Shown in pieces: positions 1-10,237 of a stretch of 64,000 nt of DNA. The notes under the pieces were generated by a model. The model did not search any database and was not told where the DNA came from. It saw nothing but the letters and a program-made list of their open reading frames with translations. The stretch's first letter is position 1. Every line of letters starts with the position of its first letter. Both the position numbers and the translations under genes were made by a program. This stretch comes from an uncultured Pelagibacteraceae bacterium (GTDB lineage: Bacteria; Pseudomonadota; Alphaproteobacteria; Pelagibacterales; Pelagibacteraceae). The DNA is taken from NCBI GenBank assembly GCA_913045275.1, contig CAJWPG010000002.1, forward strand, positions 25,695 through 89,694. Direction: 5' to 3'.

Positions 1-4
1 ATCA

Positions 5-1285
5 ATGAGTGAAAAATCTCAAACAAACGATTTAAAAAATCGTATTTTATTTACTATCTTTATATTATCAATTTATAGGCTTGGAACTTTTATTCCATTA
101 CCAGGTATAGATCCTGATCAATTACAAATTATGATGCAAAGTAATCAAAAAGGATTGCTAGGTATGTTTAACGTATTTGCTGGAGGAGCAGTGAGCAGAA
201 TGGCAATTTTTGCATTAGGCATAATGCCATATATTTCTTCATCAATTATTGTACAGTTATTAACTGGCGTTTCTGATTATTTCAAAAATTTAAAAGCTCA
301 AGGTGAAATAGGTAGACAAAAAATTACTCAAATAACAAGGTACGGTACTGTTTTATTGGCTATAGTTCAAGGATATGGCTTGTCAGTTGGATTAGAATCT
401 TCTGCTAATTTAGTTATTAATCCAGGATTTTTTTTTAAAATTTCAACAGTTACAACAATAGTAGCGGGAACAATATTTTTAATGTGGCTAGGAGAACAAA
501 TCACTCAAAGAGGAATAGGAAATGGAATTTCATTAATAATTTTTTCAGGAATTGTAGCAGAAATACCCAGGGCATTAGTTACTACATTTGAATTAGGCAG
601 AACCGGAGCAATTTCAACAATAATGATTTTAGGAATTTTTACTATATTGATTCTAACTATTTTATTTATTGTATTTATGGAACGAGCACTAAGAAAAATA
701 TTAATTAATTATCCAAAAAGACAAATGGGTAATAAAATGTATGGAGGAGATTCTTCTCATTTACCTTTAAAAATTAATTCTGCTGGAGTTATTCCAGCGA
801 TTTTTGCATCAGCATTATTACTTTTACCTGTTACATTTTCAAACTTTAATATTTCTCAGAATGAAACATTTTTAAATATAACCTCATATTTTTCCCAAGG
901 TCAGCCTCTTTATATGATTTTATATGCGTCAGGAATAATTTTTTTTACATTTTTTTATACTTCAATTACATTTAATCCAAATGAGACAGCAGAAAACCTA
1001 AGAAAATATGGAGGATTTATTCCAGGAATAAGACCAGGAGATAGCACAGCAATGTATATAGATACAATACTTACAAGATTAACTACAATGGGTGCGCTAT
1101 ATTTAACTTTAGTATGTTTGATGCCAGAATTTTTAATAGCAAATTATCCAATTCCTTTTTATTTAGGTGGAACATCAATATTAATAGTCGTAGTTGTAGC
1201 TATAGATACTGTAACTCAAGTGCAGACAAGATTAATGAGCTCTCAATACGAACAATTAATTAAAAAAACTAAGTTTGGTAGATAA
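5..1285 (+). CDS. secY: Preprotein translocase subunit SecY
   Basis: Central channel subunit of the SecYEG translocon in the inner membrane; it moves unfolded preproteins to the periplasm and inserts membrane proteins. The 426-residue protein has the usual SecY start (a short basic N-terminus, then a first helix followed by the motif RLGTFIPLPGID) and about ten hydrophobic helices; a conserved cytoplasmic loop (GIRPGDSTA) lies near residue 340. The start at the window edge is taken because the frame opens there with a typical SecY N-terminus. It is the first visible gene of a ribosomal-protein operon end: adk begins two bases after its stop, then rpsM, rpsK, rpoA and rplQ, which is the usual bacterial order. 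Confidence 0.97.
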   Translation: MSEKSQTNDLKNRILFTIFILSIYRLGTFIPLPGIDPDQLQIMMQSNQKGLLGMFNVFAGGAVSRMAIFALGIMPYISSSIIVQLLTGVSDYFKNLKAQGEIGRQKITQITRYGTVLLAIVQGYGLSVGLESSANLVINPGFFFKISTVTTIVAGTIFLMWLGEQITQRGIGNGISLIIFSGIVAEIPRALVTTFELGRTGAISTIMILGIFTILILTILFIVFMERALRKILINYPKRQMGNKMYGGDSSHLPLKINSAGVIPAIFASALLLLPVTFSNFNISQNETFLNITSYFSQGQPLYMILYASGIIFFTFFYTSITFNPNETAENLRKYGGFIPGIRPGDSTAMYIDTILTRLTTMGALYLTLVCLMPEFLIANYPIPFYLGGTSILIVVVVAIDTVTQVQTRLMSSQYEQLIKKTKFGR

Positions 1286-1287
1286 AA

Positions 1288-1929
1288 GTGAATATAATAA
1301 TGCTTGGCTCTCCAGGAGCAGGTAAAGGAACTCAAGCACAAAATATTGTTAATAAATTTAATCTAAATCAAATATCGACCGGAGATCTACTGAGAAATGA
1401 AATAAAAAATAAAACAAATATAGGTAGAGAAATTGAAAAAATAATATCCAAAGGAGATTTAGCAACAGATGAAATTGTTGATAGATTATTAAAAAAAGTA
1501 GTAATAAGCGCCAATATTAGAAATAATATTATATTTGATGGATATCCGCGAAATATAAATCAAGCTGAAAATTTAGAGTTAATTCTTAATTCTGATAATC
1601 AATCTATAAATTATATTTTATTTTTAAAAGTTCCAAGAGACATCATCGAAAAAAGAATATTAGAAAGAATAACATGTGAAATTTGTAATAAATCTTACAA
1701 TGAATTTATTGATAAAAAGGAAATTGCAAACCATAAATGTGGCAGCAAATATTTAATAAAAAGAAAAGATGATAATAATGAAGCTGTAATAAATAGGTAT
1801 GATGAATATATGAAAAAAACAAAACTAGTTTTGGATTATTATTCATCAAGAAATAATTTTTATGAAATTGATGGAAGCGATGAAATTGAAGTAATTTCAA
1901 GTAAAATTGAGCAAATTCTTAGAGGATAA
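1288..1929 (+). CDS. adk: Adenylate kinase, GTG start
   Basis: Catalyses ATP + AMP to 2 ADP in the cytoplasm. The P-loop GSPGAGKGT is at residues 7-15, the AMP-binding stretch STGDLLR near 30-36, and FDGYPRN near 83-89. The lid domain looks like the zinc-binding long form (Cys130, Cys133, Cys151), but the expected third cysteine position (148) is Asn; His149 next to it might substitute as a ligand. The start is GTG two bases after secY, giving a 213-residue protein of normal length with the P-loop at the normal distance from the N-terminus. It is co-transcribed with secY, a common pairing. Confidence 0.96.
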   Translation: MNIIMLGSPGAGKGTQAQNIVNKFNLNQISTGDLLRNEIKNKTNIGREIEKIISKGDLATDEIVDRLLKKVVISANIRNNIIFDGYPRNINQAENLELILNSDNQSINYILFLKVPRDIIEKRILERITCEICNKSYNEFIDKKEIANHKCGSKYLIKRKDDNNEAVINRYDEYMKKTKLVLDYYSSRNNFYEIDGSDEIEVISSKIEQILRG

Positions 1930-1933
1930 TACA

Positions 1934-1961
1934 TTGACTTTAAAACAACTTCTTATATAAA
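1934..1961 (+). promoter_or_regulatory. Sigma-70-like promoter for rpsM operon end
   Basis: TTGACT at 1934-1939 is followed by a 16-base spacer and TATAAA at 1956-1961. It lies in the 55-bp gap between adk and rpsM, the only sizeable gap in this operon, and would start transcription about 17 bases before the rpsM start codon. It suggests that rpsM-rpsK-rpoA-rplQ can be expressed apart from secY-adk. This is prediction from hexamers only. Confidence 0.55.
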
Positions 1962-1984
1962 AGGCTAAATTTTATCACAATATT

Positions 1985-2368
1985 ATGGCTCGTATCGCAG
2001 GTGTAAACATACCACAAAATAAATTGGTGCAAGTAGGATTAACTTATATTTACGGTATTGGTGATAAATTTTCTAATGAAATATGTAAAGCTTTGGAAAT
2101 ATCAAAATCGCAGAGGGTCAATGAATTAACTGATGATCAAATTTTAAAAATAAGAGAATATATCGATCAAAAAATTACAGTTGAAGGTGATTTAAGAAGA
2201 GAAAATTCATTAAACATTAAGAGATTAATTGATTTAGCTTCTTATAGAGGTTCTAGACATAGAAAAAAACTTCCTGTTAGAGGCCAAAGAACAAGATGCA
2301 ACGCAAGAACAAGAAAAGGGAAGGCAATAGCTATTGCTGGAAAAAAACTAACACCATTAAAAAAATAA
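1985..2368 (+). CDS. rpsM: 30S ribosomal protein S13
   Basis: S13 sits in the head of the small subunit and contacts the P-site tRNA and inter-subunit bridges. The N-terminus [10 protein letters not shown] is diagnostic, as are the helix-turn-helix-like YIYGIGDK stretch and the basic C-terminal tail with [15 protein letters not shown] near residue 99-113. At 127 residues it is of normal length. The next gene, rpsK, begins three bases after the stop. Confidence 0.98.
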   Translation: MARIAGVNIPQNKLVQVGLTYIYGIGDKFSNEICKALEISKSQRVNELTDDQILKIREYIDQKITVEGDLRRENSLNIKRLIDLASYRGSRHRKKLPVRGQRTRCNARTRKGKAIAIAGKKLTPLKK

Positions 2369-2371
2369 ACA

Positions 2372-2815
2372 ATGAGTAAAGAAAAAATAGAAAATAAAGA
2401 TCAAATAAAAGATATCAAGTCAAAAACTAAAAAAAGCACATATTCAAAAAAAAAAAAAATTAAAAAAAATATAACAAATGGTATTGCTTATATTCAATCA
2501 ACTTTTAACAATACAATTGTTTCGATATCTGATAATGATGGAAATATTATTTCTTGGTCATCAGCTGGTCAAAAAGGATTTAAAGGATCTAGAAAATCTA
2601 CCCCATATGCAGCTCAGGTAGCAGCTGATTCTGCGGCGGCAAAAGCTTTAGAATATGGTATGAAAAGTTTATCTGTTGAAGTTAAAGGTCCTGGATCAGG
2701 TAGAGAAACAGCATTAAGAGCTTTGCAATCAAGAGGTTTTAAAATCACTTCAATTAAAGATAGTACCCCAATGCCGCATAATGGTACTAGACCACCAAAA
2801 AAAAGGAGAGTGTAA
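2372..2815 (+). CDS. rpsK: 30S ribosomal protein S11
   Basis: S11 is on the platform of the 30S subunit near the E site. The core ([18 protein letters not shown], then [14 protein letters not shown] and the C-terminal RPPKKRRV) is canonical. The 147-residue protein has a lysine-rich N-terminal extension of roughly 20 residues compared with the usual ~128. That extension is encoded partly by a run of 14 adenines at 2446-2459, a potential slippage site. The stop overlaps the rpoA start by one base (TAATG), implying translational coupling. Confidence 0.97.
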   Translation: MSKEKIENKDQIKDIKSKTKKSTYSKKKKIKKNITNGIAYIQSTFNNTIVSISDNDGNIISWSSAGQKGFKGSRKSTPYAAQVAADSAAAKALEYGMKSLSVEVKGPGSGRETALRALQSRGFKITSIKDSTPMPHNGTRPPKKRRV

Positions 2816-3843
2816 TGGAATCAGCAGAAGTAAATGTAAAAAATTGGAAATCATTAATAAAACCAACTAAACTTGACGTTCAATTAAGTGATGACAAATC
2901 GCATGCAAAAATTATAGCCGAACCACTTGAAAAAGGTTATGGATTAACTTTGGGTAACTCACTAAGAAGAATTTTACTTTCTTCTATAAGGGGTGCAGCA
3001 GTTACTTCAATTCATATTGATGGAGTCTTACACGAATTTACTTCAATTAAAGGAGTTAGAGAAGACGTTACTGATATAGTATTAAATGTAAAAGAATTAG
3101 CATTAAAAAGCAGTACTGAAGGAGCCAAAAAATTAATTTTAGATGCAAAAGGACCTGGAGAAATAAAAGCATCAGCAATTTCATCAGTTCCTGATATAGA
3201 AATATTAAATCCAGATTTGGTAATATGTAACTTAGATGAAAATACTAATTTTCACATGGAAATGACCGTAGGTACTGGAAAAGGTTATATTTCAGCAGAT
3301 ATGAATAAACCTGAAGAACCACCTATAGGATTAATACCAATAGACTCATTATTTAGTCCAGTCAAGAAAGCGTCTTATTCGGTAAGCACAGCTAGAGAAG
3401 GAAAAGCTTTAGACTATGACAAATTAACTATGGAGGTTCAAACAAATGGGTCAATTTCTGCTGAAGATGCTGTGGCTTATTCTGCAAGAATATTCCAAGA
3501 TCAATTAGGAATGTTTGTTAATTTTGATGAACCAGTTGAGATAATAGTTAGAGAACAACCTAGTGAACCTGAATTTAACAAAAATTTGTTAAGAAAAGTT
3601 GACGAATTAGAACTATCTGTAAGATCAATGAATTGCTTAAAAAATGATAACATTATCTACATTGGTGATTTAGTTCAAAAATCTGAAGGCGAAATGCTTA
3701 GGACTCCTAATTTTGGTAGAAAATCATTGAATGAAATAAAAGAAGTATTAACAGGAATGTCTTTATATTTAGGAATGGAAATTCCTAATTGGCCACCTGA
3801 AAATATAGCTGAATTATCAAAAAAACTCGAAGAAGCTATATAA
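2815..3843 (+). CDS. rpoA: DNA-directed RNA polymerase subunit alpha
   Basis: Alpha subunit of RNA polymerase; the N-terminal domain dimerises and scaffolds beta/beta-prime, and the C-terminal domain contacts UP elements and activators. The N-terminal domain is seen from about residue 25 ([22 protein letters not shown]) to about 235. The C-terminal helix-hairpin-helix domain follows from about 260, with [13 protein letters not shown] near 298. The length of 342 is normal. It shares one base with rpsK upstream and one with rplQ downstream. Confidence 0.98.
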   Translation: MESAEVNVKNWKSLIKPTKLDVQLSDDKSHAKIIAEPLEKGYGLTLGNSLRRILLSSIRGAAVTSIHIDGVLHEFTSIKGVREDVTDIVLNVKELALKSSTEGAKKLILDAKGPGEIKASAISSVPDIEILNPDLVICNLDENTNFHMEMTVGTGKGYISADMNKPEEPPIGLIPIDSLFSPVKKASYSVSTAREGKALDYDKLTMEVQTNGSISAEDAVAYSARIFQDQLGMFVNFDEPVEIIVREQPSEPEFNKNLLRKVDELELSVRSMNCLKNDNIIYIGDLVQKSEGEMLRTPNFGRKSLNEIKEVLTGMSLYLGMEIPNWPPENIAELSKKLEEAI

Positions 3844-4283
3844 TGAAACATAAATTTGGTTATAAAAAACTAAATAGAACATCAGAGCACAGAAAAGCTC
3901 TTATAAAAAACATGCTCAATTCATTAATAAAGTATGAACAAATTACAACAACTCTACCAAAAGCAAAAGTTTTAAGACCCCAAGCGGATAAAATAATTAC
4001 TCTTGGTAAAAAAGATAGTTTGCATAACACAAAAACATTAATATCAAAGTTACAAGATTCAAAATCAGCGAACAAAGTTAAGAAAACTCTATCAAAAAGA
4101 TACCAGGATAGAAAAGGTGGCTATACAAGGATTATCAAAGCTGGATTTAGGTATGGAGATAATGCACCTATGGCAATAATTGAATTTGTAGATAGAGATC
4201 TTGAAGCAAAGAGAGTTGATCGAAAGAAAAAAGACACAACAAAAGATACGAAAACTGAAGAGTCCAAAGTAGCTACAGCTTAA
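3843..4283 (+). CDS. rplQ: 50S ribosomal protein L17
   Basis: Large-subunit protein near the exit tunnel. The N-terminus [20 protein letters not shown] and the block [10 protein letters not shown] are family hallmarks. At 146 residues it carries a charged C-terminal tail (lysine, aspartate and threonine rich, from about residue 122) beyond the conserved core of about 120 residues. Its start overlaps the rpoA stop by one base. It closes the ribosomal operon. Confidence 0.97.
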   Translation: MKHKFGYKKLNRTSEHRKALIKNMLNSLIKYEQITTTLPKAKVLRPQADKIITLGKKDSLHNTKTLISKLQDSKSANKVKKTLSKRYQDRKGGYTRIIKAGFRYGDNAPMAIIEFVDRDLEAKRVDRKKKDTTKDTKTEESKVATA

Positions 4284-4305
4284 TTTTCTTTATAATTATC
4301 TCTAA

Positions 4306-5217
4306 ATGAAAAAAACCATTAGCGTTGACAAAGCGTATAACGATATGCGTATTGATCGATTATTAAGAAATCATCTAGGCAAAATACCACAAGGATTAAT
4401 TGAAAAAAATTTAAGAATTGGAAACATAAAATTAAATAAAAAAAAAGTAAAAAGTTTTATAAAAGTTAAACAAGGTGATAAAATAGATATCTTTAACTTT
4501 AATTATGAAAAAAAAATTATACAAAAAAAAATAAAATATAAACCCAGCAATGAAATAATAAAAGAAAACGAAAATCTGATAATAGAAAATAATGATGATT
4601 TCATAGTTCTTAATAAAAGTTCTGGAATATCTGTTCAAGGCGGCACTAAATCAAAAAAAAATCTTGTAGATATATTTGCAAAAAGTAAAATTTTTGAAAA
4701 TTCAAAACCTTATTCAGTGCATAGATTAGACAAAGACACGTCTGGTGTTTTTATCATGGCAAAAAATAGAGAAACTGCTCAATTATTAACTTCCTTATTC
4801 CGCTTAAGAAAAATACACAAAACTTACTTGGGTATATGTCACGGTGAAATTGATAAATTTAAAGGAACTTTAAATATTGATCTGCTTAGATATGAAAACA
4901 AAAAAAAAATTATAGAAAAAGCAGAAACAATGTTTAAAGTATTAGACAAAAATAATACATCAACATTGATAAAAATGAAACCTGTTACAGGTAGAAAACA
5001 TCAATTGAGAAAACATTTTTTTATGATAGGACATTCATTTTTAGGTGATAAAAAATATAATTCTCAAGCTGATATTAAATCAATAAATAAAAATTTGATG
5101 CTTCATTCTTATGAAATTAAATTCATGTTTAATGAAAAAAAATATACTTTTAGAGCTTCTTTACCAGATTATTTTAAAAAGATGCTTAAAACAAAAAGAC
5201 TTAATTTTGGATATTAG
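4306..5217 (+). CDS. RluA-family 23S rRNA pseudouridine synthase (RluC-like)
   Basis: Isomerises specific uridines of rRNA to pseudouridine. An N-terminal S4-like RNA-binding region lies at about residues 12-60, and the catalytic domain contains HRLDKDTSG at 139-147, with Asp142 the expected catalytic residue, followed by [10 protein letters not shown] near 229-238. The S4 domain plus this motif fits RluC (positions 955/2504/2580 in E. coli) or RluD. The sequence alone does not separate these, so no symbol is given. It begins 22 bases after rplQ and its 3-prime end overlaps that of convergent lipB by 17 bases. Confidence 0.9.
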   Translation: MKKTISVDKAYNDMRIDRLLRNHLGKIPQGLIEKNLRIGNIKLNKKKVKSFIKVKQGDKIDIFNFNYEKKIIQKKIKYKPSNEIIKENENLIIENNDDFIVLNKSSGISVQGGTKSKKNLVDIFAKSKIFENSKPYSVHRLDKDTSGVFIMAKNRETAQLLTSLFRLRKIHKTYLGICHGEIDKFKGTLNIDLLRYENKKKIIEKAETMFKVLDKNNTSTLIKMKPVTGRKHQLRKHFFMIGHSFLGDKKYNSQADIKSINKNLMLHSYEIKFMFNEKKYTFRASLPDYFKKMLKTKRLNFGY

Positions 5218-5821
5218 TTAAAAAATTTTTTATAAGCATATCTTTTATAATTTTATAATTCTGTTTTTTTATTTTAATCAAATTAGTTATTTTTTTTTCT
5301 TTAATTCCGCAAGGAATAATTTTTTCATATTTTTTTAGATCAATATTTATATTTATTGAAAATCCATGATAAGCAATCCATTTTTTTACTTTAATTCCAA
5401 TTGCTGCAACTTTTTCTATATTCTTATTATTTCTATACCAAATACCTATATTTTTTCTATCTGCAAAACTTTTTATCTTAAAATAACTTAAAGTATCAAT
5501 TATTGTTTTTTCTATTGAAGAAATTAATTTCCTAATGTTGATATCCCTTTTCCTTAAATCTATTATAAAATAAAAAATTAATTGACCAGGTCCATGAAAT
5601 GTAATTTTTCCACCTCTATTTGTTTTAATAAAATTAATTGATTTATCTAATATTTCATTATCTTTAAAACTTGTTCCTCCAGTATAAATTTCATCATGTT
5701 CTAAAATCCAAATAAGTTCCTTTGCGCCACCTTTAGATATTTGATCTAATCTTCTTTCCATATATTTAATGGCAAAATTATATTTTATTGGTTTTATTGA
5801 CTTTTTGATCTCTATATTCAT
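5201..5821 (-). CDS. lipB: Octanoyltransferase LipB
   Basis: Transfers octanoyl groups from octanoyl-ACP to lipoyl domains, the first step of lipoate synthesis. The signature [13 protein letters not shown] is near residues 69-81, and the catalytic lysine and cysteine motifs are recognisable as [14 protein letters not shown] (about 140-153) and [12 protein letters not shown] (about 168-179). The 206-residue length is normal. It is transcribed toward the pseudouridine synthase, with a 17-base tail-to-tail overlap. No lipA lies nearby. Confidence 0.95.
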   Translation of the reverse strand: MNIEIKKSIKPIKYNFAIKYMERRLDQISKGGAKELIWILEHDEIYTGGTSFKDNEILDKSINFIKTNRGGKITFHGPGQLIFYFIIDLRKRDINIRKLISSIEKTIIDTLSYFKIKSFADRKNIGIWYRNNKNIEKVAAIGIKVKKWIAYHGFSININIDLKKYEKIIPCGIKEKKITNLIKIKKQNYKIIKDMLIKNFLTNIQN

Positions 5822-5881
5822 TTAAAAATTGTATTATTTTCATTTTGTATTAATAGTCCCAACTAAATTAAAGGAAATTTT

Positions 5882-7255
5882 ATGACTTTAGTTAAAAAAA
5901 TCAAAGATAAAAAGGTAAATTTTGAATTTAATAAGGAATTTATAAAAGTAGTTACTGAAAAAATTACCATTAATGATGCTCAGTTTATTACTAATTCTTT
6001 TAGAGAGATGCACCCTGCTGACGCAGCAGATATTATTGAACATTTAAATCAAAATGATAGAGAAAATCTTATAAAATTAAATAATTTTAAGATTGATCCT
6101 GAAGTTTTTGTTGAATTAAATGAATCGATTCAGTCTGAAATTATTACTTATTTATCATCTGACTCTATAGTTACTATTTTAAAAAATCTTGAATCTGATG
6201 ATGCTATAAAAATTTTAGAAAATGTTGAAGAAAAGGACAAAAATATAATACTAAGTTCTCTTCCTCCAAAAGATAGATTTGCACTATTAGAAAGTTTAAG
6301 CTACCCAGAAGATACAGCTGCTAGAATTATGCAGCGTGAATTCACAGCAATACCAAGTAATTGGTCAGTTGGACAAACTATTGATTATTTAAGAGAAAAT
6401 AAAGAACTTCCAGACGAATTTCTTGAAATATTTATTGTTGATGAAGAGTTTAAACCGATTGGTACGATACCATCATCTAAAGTCTTAAGAACGCCAAGAG
6501 AGTCAAAAATGCTATCCATTATGTCAGAATCGCAACTTTTAATACCAGTAGATATGGACAAAGAAGAAGTTGGTAATTTATTTGAAAATTATAATTTAAG
6601 TTCTGCAGCAGTCATTGACAAAAACAATAAACTAGTTGGTATGATTACTTATGATGATGTTTTAACCGTATTAAAGGAAGAAGCTGAAGAAGATGTGTTG
6701 AGATTAGCCGGAGTAGGAGATGAAGAAATCACCGATGGTGTTTTTACTAAAACAAAAAGAAGATTTAATTGGTTATTATTGAATTTATTTACAGCTTTTT
6801 TAGCAACTTATTGCATAAGTTTATTTGGAGCTACTATTGAACAAATGATTGTACTTGCTTTTTTAATGCCAATAGTTGCTTCAATGGGTGGTAATGCGGG
6901 AATGCAAACATTGGCTGTGACAGTCAGATCTTTAGCTACTAAAGATTTAACAAAAAATAATTTTACTAAGAATATAATTAAAGAATTTAATATAGGAATT
7001 TTAAATGGAGTTATATTTGCAATTATTAGTTCTTTAGTAGTTCATATATGGTTTGATGATTTTATATTGTCTATGATAATTTCGATTTCAATGATATTAA
7101 CCATGGTTGTGGCCGGTCTTTTTGGTATTTTAGTTCCAGTTACATTAAAAAGATTAAATATTGATCCAGCAATATCTTCAAGTGTATTTGTTACAACAAT
7201 AACTGATGTTATAGGGTTTGTTTCTTTTTTAAGCGTTGGTGCTTATTTCTTATAA
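5882..7255 (+). CDS. mgtE: Magnesium transporter MgtE
   Basis: Mg2+ channel of the inner membrane gated by its own cytoplasmic domain. Domain order is complete: MgtE N-domain (HPADAAD at 44-50), a tandem CBS pair (about 145-265, including LVGMITYDDVL), a connecting helix, then five hydrophobic segments from about 290 with the pore-side motif GGNAGMQTLAVTVRS. The length of 457 is normal. AAAGGA upstream is a plausible ribosome-binding site. Its stop is adjacent to the 3-prime end of convergent panC, with no spacer. Confidence 0.96.
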   Translation: MTLVKKIKDKKVNFEFNKEFIKVVTEKITINDAQFITNSFREMHPADAADIIEHLNQNDRENLIKLNNFKIDPEVFVELNESIQSEIITYLSSDSIVTILKNLESDDAIKILENVEEKDKNIILSSLPPKDRFALLESLSYPEDTAARIMQREFTAIPSNWSVGQTIDYLRENKELPDEFLEIFIVDEEFKPIGTIPSSKVLRTPRESKMLSIMSESQLLIPVDMDKEEVGNLFENYNLSSAAVIDKNNKLVGMITYDDVLTVLKEEAEEDVLRLAGVGDEEITDGVFTKTKRRFNWLLLNLFTAFLATYCISLFGATIEQMIVLAFLMPIVASMGGNAGMQTLAVTVRSLATKDLTKNNFTKNIIKEFNIGILNGVIFAIISSLVVHIWFDDFILSMIISISMILTMVVAGLFGILVPVTLKRLNIDPAISSSVFVTTITDVIGFVSFLSVGAYFL

Positions 7256-8074
7256 TTAGTAATTATCAATTAATCTTACTTTTTCTAAATAGTAAGCTAT
7301 AAATAATCTGTATTTACCTCTTTTATTAAATTTATTAAGATTTTTTTCATTTCTGAATTCTAAATAATCTATTTTAATTTTGTAAAGATCCTCAAGTTTT
7401 TTAATATTTTGTTTTATCAATAATGATAAATTATATCTACTTATATTTATGCTCAATTCTCTTTTAAGTTTTAAAAGATATTTAGATATCAAAGAAACTT
7501 TATAATAATTTTTTTTGTTTAGAAGTTTAATTCTAGTTGATAGAGCAACTTTATTTTTATCTCTTACAGTAATACAGTTAATAATTTTAAATTGGTATTT
7601 CTTTCCTAAATATTTTTTAATAAGAAAAAGTTGTTGATAATCTTTTTCACCCAAAAAAACATATTTGGCTTTAATTACATTTAATAACCTATTCATAATA
7701 TTCAAAACACCTTCAAAATGACCTTTTCTGTGATTCACACATAGTATTTTATCATTTTTATAAAGTTTAAAATTCTTAATTTTTTTTTTATAAATCTCCC
7801 TTACATTAGGAATAAACAAAAAATCAACTTTTATTTTTTTTAAAATTTTTATGTCAATTTTCAAATTTCGAGGATATTTTTTAAAATCATTATTGTCGTT
7901 AAATTGAGTTGGATTTACAAAAATACTTACAATTGTCTTCTTGCATTGCTTTTGTGATTTTTTGATTAGAGATATGTGGCCTTGATGAATTCCTCCCATA
8001 GTAGGTACAAATCCAAAGTTTTTAAAATCTTTTATTGCCTTATTTAAATCTAAAATATTTCTAATTATTTTCAT
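7256..8074 (-). CDS. panC: Pantothenate synthetase
   Basis: Condenses pantoate and beta-alanine with ATP to make pantothenate for coenzyme A. The nucleotide-binding PTMGGIHQGH is at about residues 24-33, VNPTQF near 53, and the HxGH-like HRKGHFEGVLN and LGEKDYQQL motifs follow. The final domain is lysine-rich and diverged (the usual SSRN block reads STRI), but the length of 272 is normal. No panB or panD is adjacent. Confidence 0.94.
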   Translation of the reverse strand: MKIIRNILDLNKAIKDFKNFGFVPTMGGIHQGHISLIKKSQKQCKKTIVSIFVNPTQFNDNNDFKKYPRNLKIDIKILKKIKVDFLFIPNVREIYKKKIKNFKLYKNDKILCVNHRKGHFEGVLNIMNRLLNVIKAKYVFLGEKDYQQLFLIKKYLGKKYQFKIINCITVRDKNKVALSTRIKLLNKKNYYKVSLISKYLLKLKRELSINISRYNLSLLIKQNIKKLEDLYKIKIDYLEFRNEKNLNKFNKRGKYRLFIAYYLEKVRLIDNY

Positions 8075-8108
8075 TTGTAATAAATTAATTTATAAGTAAA
8101 ACATTTAA

Positions 8109-8924
8109 ATGATTAAACAAGCGATTATTCCATTGGCAGGTCTAGGTACAAGATTGTTACCACTTACTAGTGTATTTCCTAAGGAACTACTACCAATTAA
8201 TGGAAAACCTGGAATAGAATATATATTAGATGAATGTATTGAAGCCGGTATTAAAGAAATAGTTTTTATTATCTCCAAAAAAAAGAAGATGGTCAAAGAT
8301 TACTTTTATAATGATAAATTCTACACAAATATAATAAAGAAAAAAAAAGATCCTAGAATTATAAGCGAATACAAAAAAATTATAAAATATAAAAAAATGA
8401 TAAAATTCGTTTATCAAAATAAACCTTTGGGTACAGGAGATGCTGTCTTAAAAACGAAAAAATATATTAAAGATAAATTTTTTTTAATGCTTCTTCCTGA
8501 TGATTTGATTGTAAATCAAAATTGTTCTAAATCCATGATTAAAGTTCATAATCGTAATAGAGCGTCAGTAATGGCAAGTATGAATGTTAAAAAAAATACA
8601 GTTACTAGATGGGGCGTATATAAATTAAATAAAAAATTAAATAAAAGAGATTATTTAATTAGCGATGTTGTAGAAAAACCTTCAGTTAAAAAAGCTCCAT
8701 CAAATAAGGCTGTTATTGGTAGATACATACTTCCAGTTTCAATCTTTGCAAAGTTATCAAAACAAAAGCCTGGAAAAGGTGGAGAAATACATATTACTGA
8801 TGCAATTCAATCATTAATTTATCAAAAAGAGAAATTTATTGCACATAATTTTTCTGGAAAATACTTGGATTGTGGAACAATGAATGGTTACATAAAGTCA
8901 GCTTTGGAGATTGCTAAATTATGA
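8109..8924 (+). CDS. galU: UTP-glucose-1-phosphate uridylyltransferase
   Basis: Makes UDP-glucose from UTP and glucose-1-phosphate. The nucleotidyltransferase signature IPLAGLGTRLLPLT (about residues 7-20) with PKELLPI is present, as are GTGDAV, LLPDDL and VVEKPSV. At 271 residues it is slightly shorter than the usual ~290. The stop overlaps the start of ugd by four bases (ATGA), and UDP-glucose is the substrate of the ugd product, so the two genes form a pathway pair. Confidence 0.95.
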   Translation: MIKQAIIPLAGLGTRLLPLTSVFPKELLPINGKPGIEYILDECIEAGIKEIVFIISKKKKMVKDYFYNDKFYTNIIKKKKDPRIISEYKKIIKYKKMIKFVYQNKPLGTGDAVLKTKKYIKDKFFLMLLPDDLIVNQNCSKSMIKVHNRNRASVMASMNVKKNTVTRWGVYKLNKKLNKRDYLISDVVEKPSVKKAPSNKAVIGRYILPVSIFAKLSKQKPGKGGEIHITDAIQSLIYQKEKFIAHNFSGKYLDCGTMNGYIKSALEIAKL

Positions 8925-10219
8925 AATTATGCATGATAGGAACAGGATATGTTGGTTTAGTTAGTGGTGCATGTTTCTCTGACTTAGGCAATGATGTTAT
9001 TTGTGTAGATAAAAATGAGAATAAAATAAATAAACTTAAAGATAGAGAAATACCATTTTATGAACCCGGATTAGAAGAATTAGTTTTTAAAAATTATAAA
9101 AATAAAAGATTGAATTTTTCAACTGATTTGAAGAATTCAGTAAAAAAATCTGATATTATTTTTATATGTGTTGGCACACCAACTAAAAAGAGTGGTAGTG
9201 CCGCAGATTTAAGTCAAATTTACGAAGTTGTAAAAGAAATCAGTTCTTCAATTAATAAATTTAAAATTATTGTAACTAAATCAACTGTTCCAGTAACTAC
9301 AGGTGATGAAATTGAAAAGATTTTATCTAATAAAAATAATAAAAGTAGATTTTCTGTAGTATCTAATCCTGAATTTTTGAGAGAAGGAGAGGCAATAAGA
9401 GATTTTATCTATCCCGATAGAATTGTTCTTGGGTCAAATGATAAAAAATCAAATCGTATTTTAAAAAATCTTTATTTACCATTAATTTCTAAAGGTGCTA
9501 ACTATATTAACACTTCTAGACGTGCAGCCGAATTAATAAAATATTCATCTAATGCTTTTTTAGCTACAAAAATTACATTTATTAATGAAATAGCAAATTT
9601 GTGTGAAAAAATAGGAATTAATGTGGAAGATATTTCTATAGGAATGGGTTTAGATAAGAGAATAGGTAGTCGTTTTTTAAGAGTTGGACCTTCTTATGGA
9701 GGTTCTTGTTTTCCAAAAGATGCTAAAGCTATAATATCAACTGCAGTTAAATTTAAAACTAATTTATCTGTTATTAAATCTGTTATAAGATCTAATGAAG
9801 ATAGATCAAAACATATACTTAGTAGAATCTTTCAAATTCTCAAAAATAAAGTTAAAAATAAAAAAATATGTTTTTTAGGAGTTACATTTAAAGCAAACAC
9901 AGATGATATGAGAGATACTGCATGCCTATCAATGATTCCAGCTTTATCAAAAAAAGGTGCCATTATTAAATATTTTGATCCAACTGGTTTCAAAAAAGAA
10001 TTTCAAAAAATTAAAAATGTTTCATATACTAATTCAATTAAAAATTCTGTAGAAAACTCAGATTTGATTATAATTCATACTGAATGGAACGAATTTAAAC
10101 AACTGAATTTTAAAAAACTTGTCAAAAAAAAATATTTCAAAATTTATGATTTAAGAAACTTATACAATCCTGAAGAAATGTTTAAAAAAAAAATCAAGTA
10201 TTATGGTATTGGATTTTAG
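8921..10219 (+). CDS. ugd: UDP-glucose 6-dehydrogenase
   Basis: Oxidises UDP-glucose to UDP-glucuronate with 2 NAD+, a precursor of acidic surface sugars. The N-terminal Rossmann motif GTGYVGLVSG is at residues 7-16, the central domain has the substrate-binding FLREGEA, and the catalytic cysteine is in GGSCFPKDA (about residues 260-268). The C-terminal UDP-binding domain has LGVTFKANTDDMRD. The length of 432 is normal. It is translationally coupled to galU. Confidence 0.96.
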   Translation: MKLCMIGTGYVGLVSGACFSDLGNDVICVDKNENKINKLKDREIPFYEPGLEELVFKNYKNKRLNFSTDLKNSVKKSDIIFICVGTPTKKSGSAADLSQIYEVVKEISSSINKFKIIVTKSTVPVTTGDEIEKILSNKNNKSRFSVVSNPEFLREGEAIRDFIYPDRIVLGSNDKKSNRILKNLYLPLISKGANYINTSRRAAELIKYSSNAFLATKITFINEIANLCEKIGINVEDISIGMGLDKRIGSRFLRVGPSYGGSCFPKDAKAIISTAVKFKTNLSVIKSVIRSNEDRSKHILSRIFQILKNKVKNKKICFLGVTFKANTDDMRDTACLSMIPALSKKGAIIKYFDPTGFKKEFQKIKNVSYTNSIKNSVENSDLIIIHTEWNEFKQLNFKKLVKKKYFKIYDLRNLYNPEEMFKKKIKYYGIGF

Positions 10220-10237
10220 TTATTAAATAATATTAAT

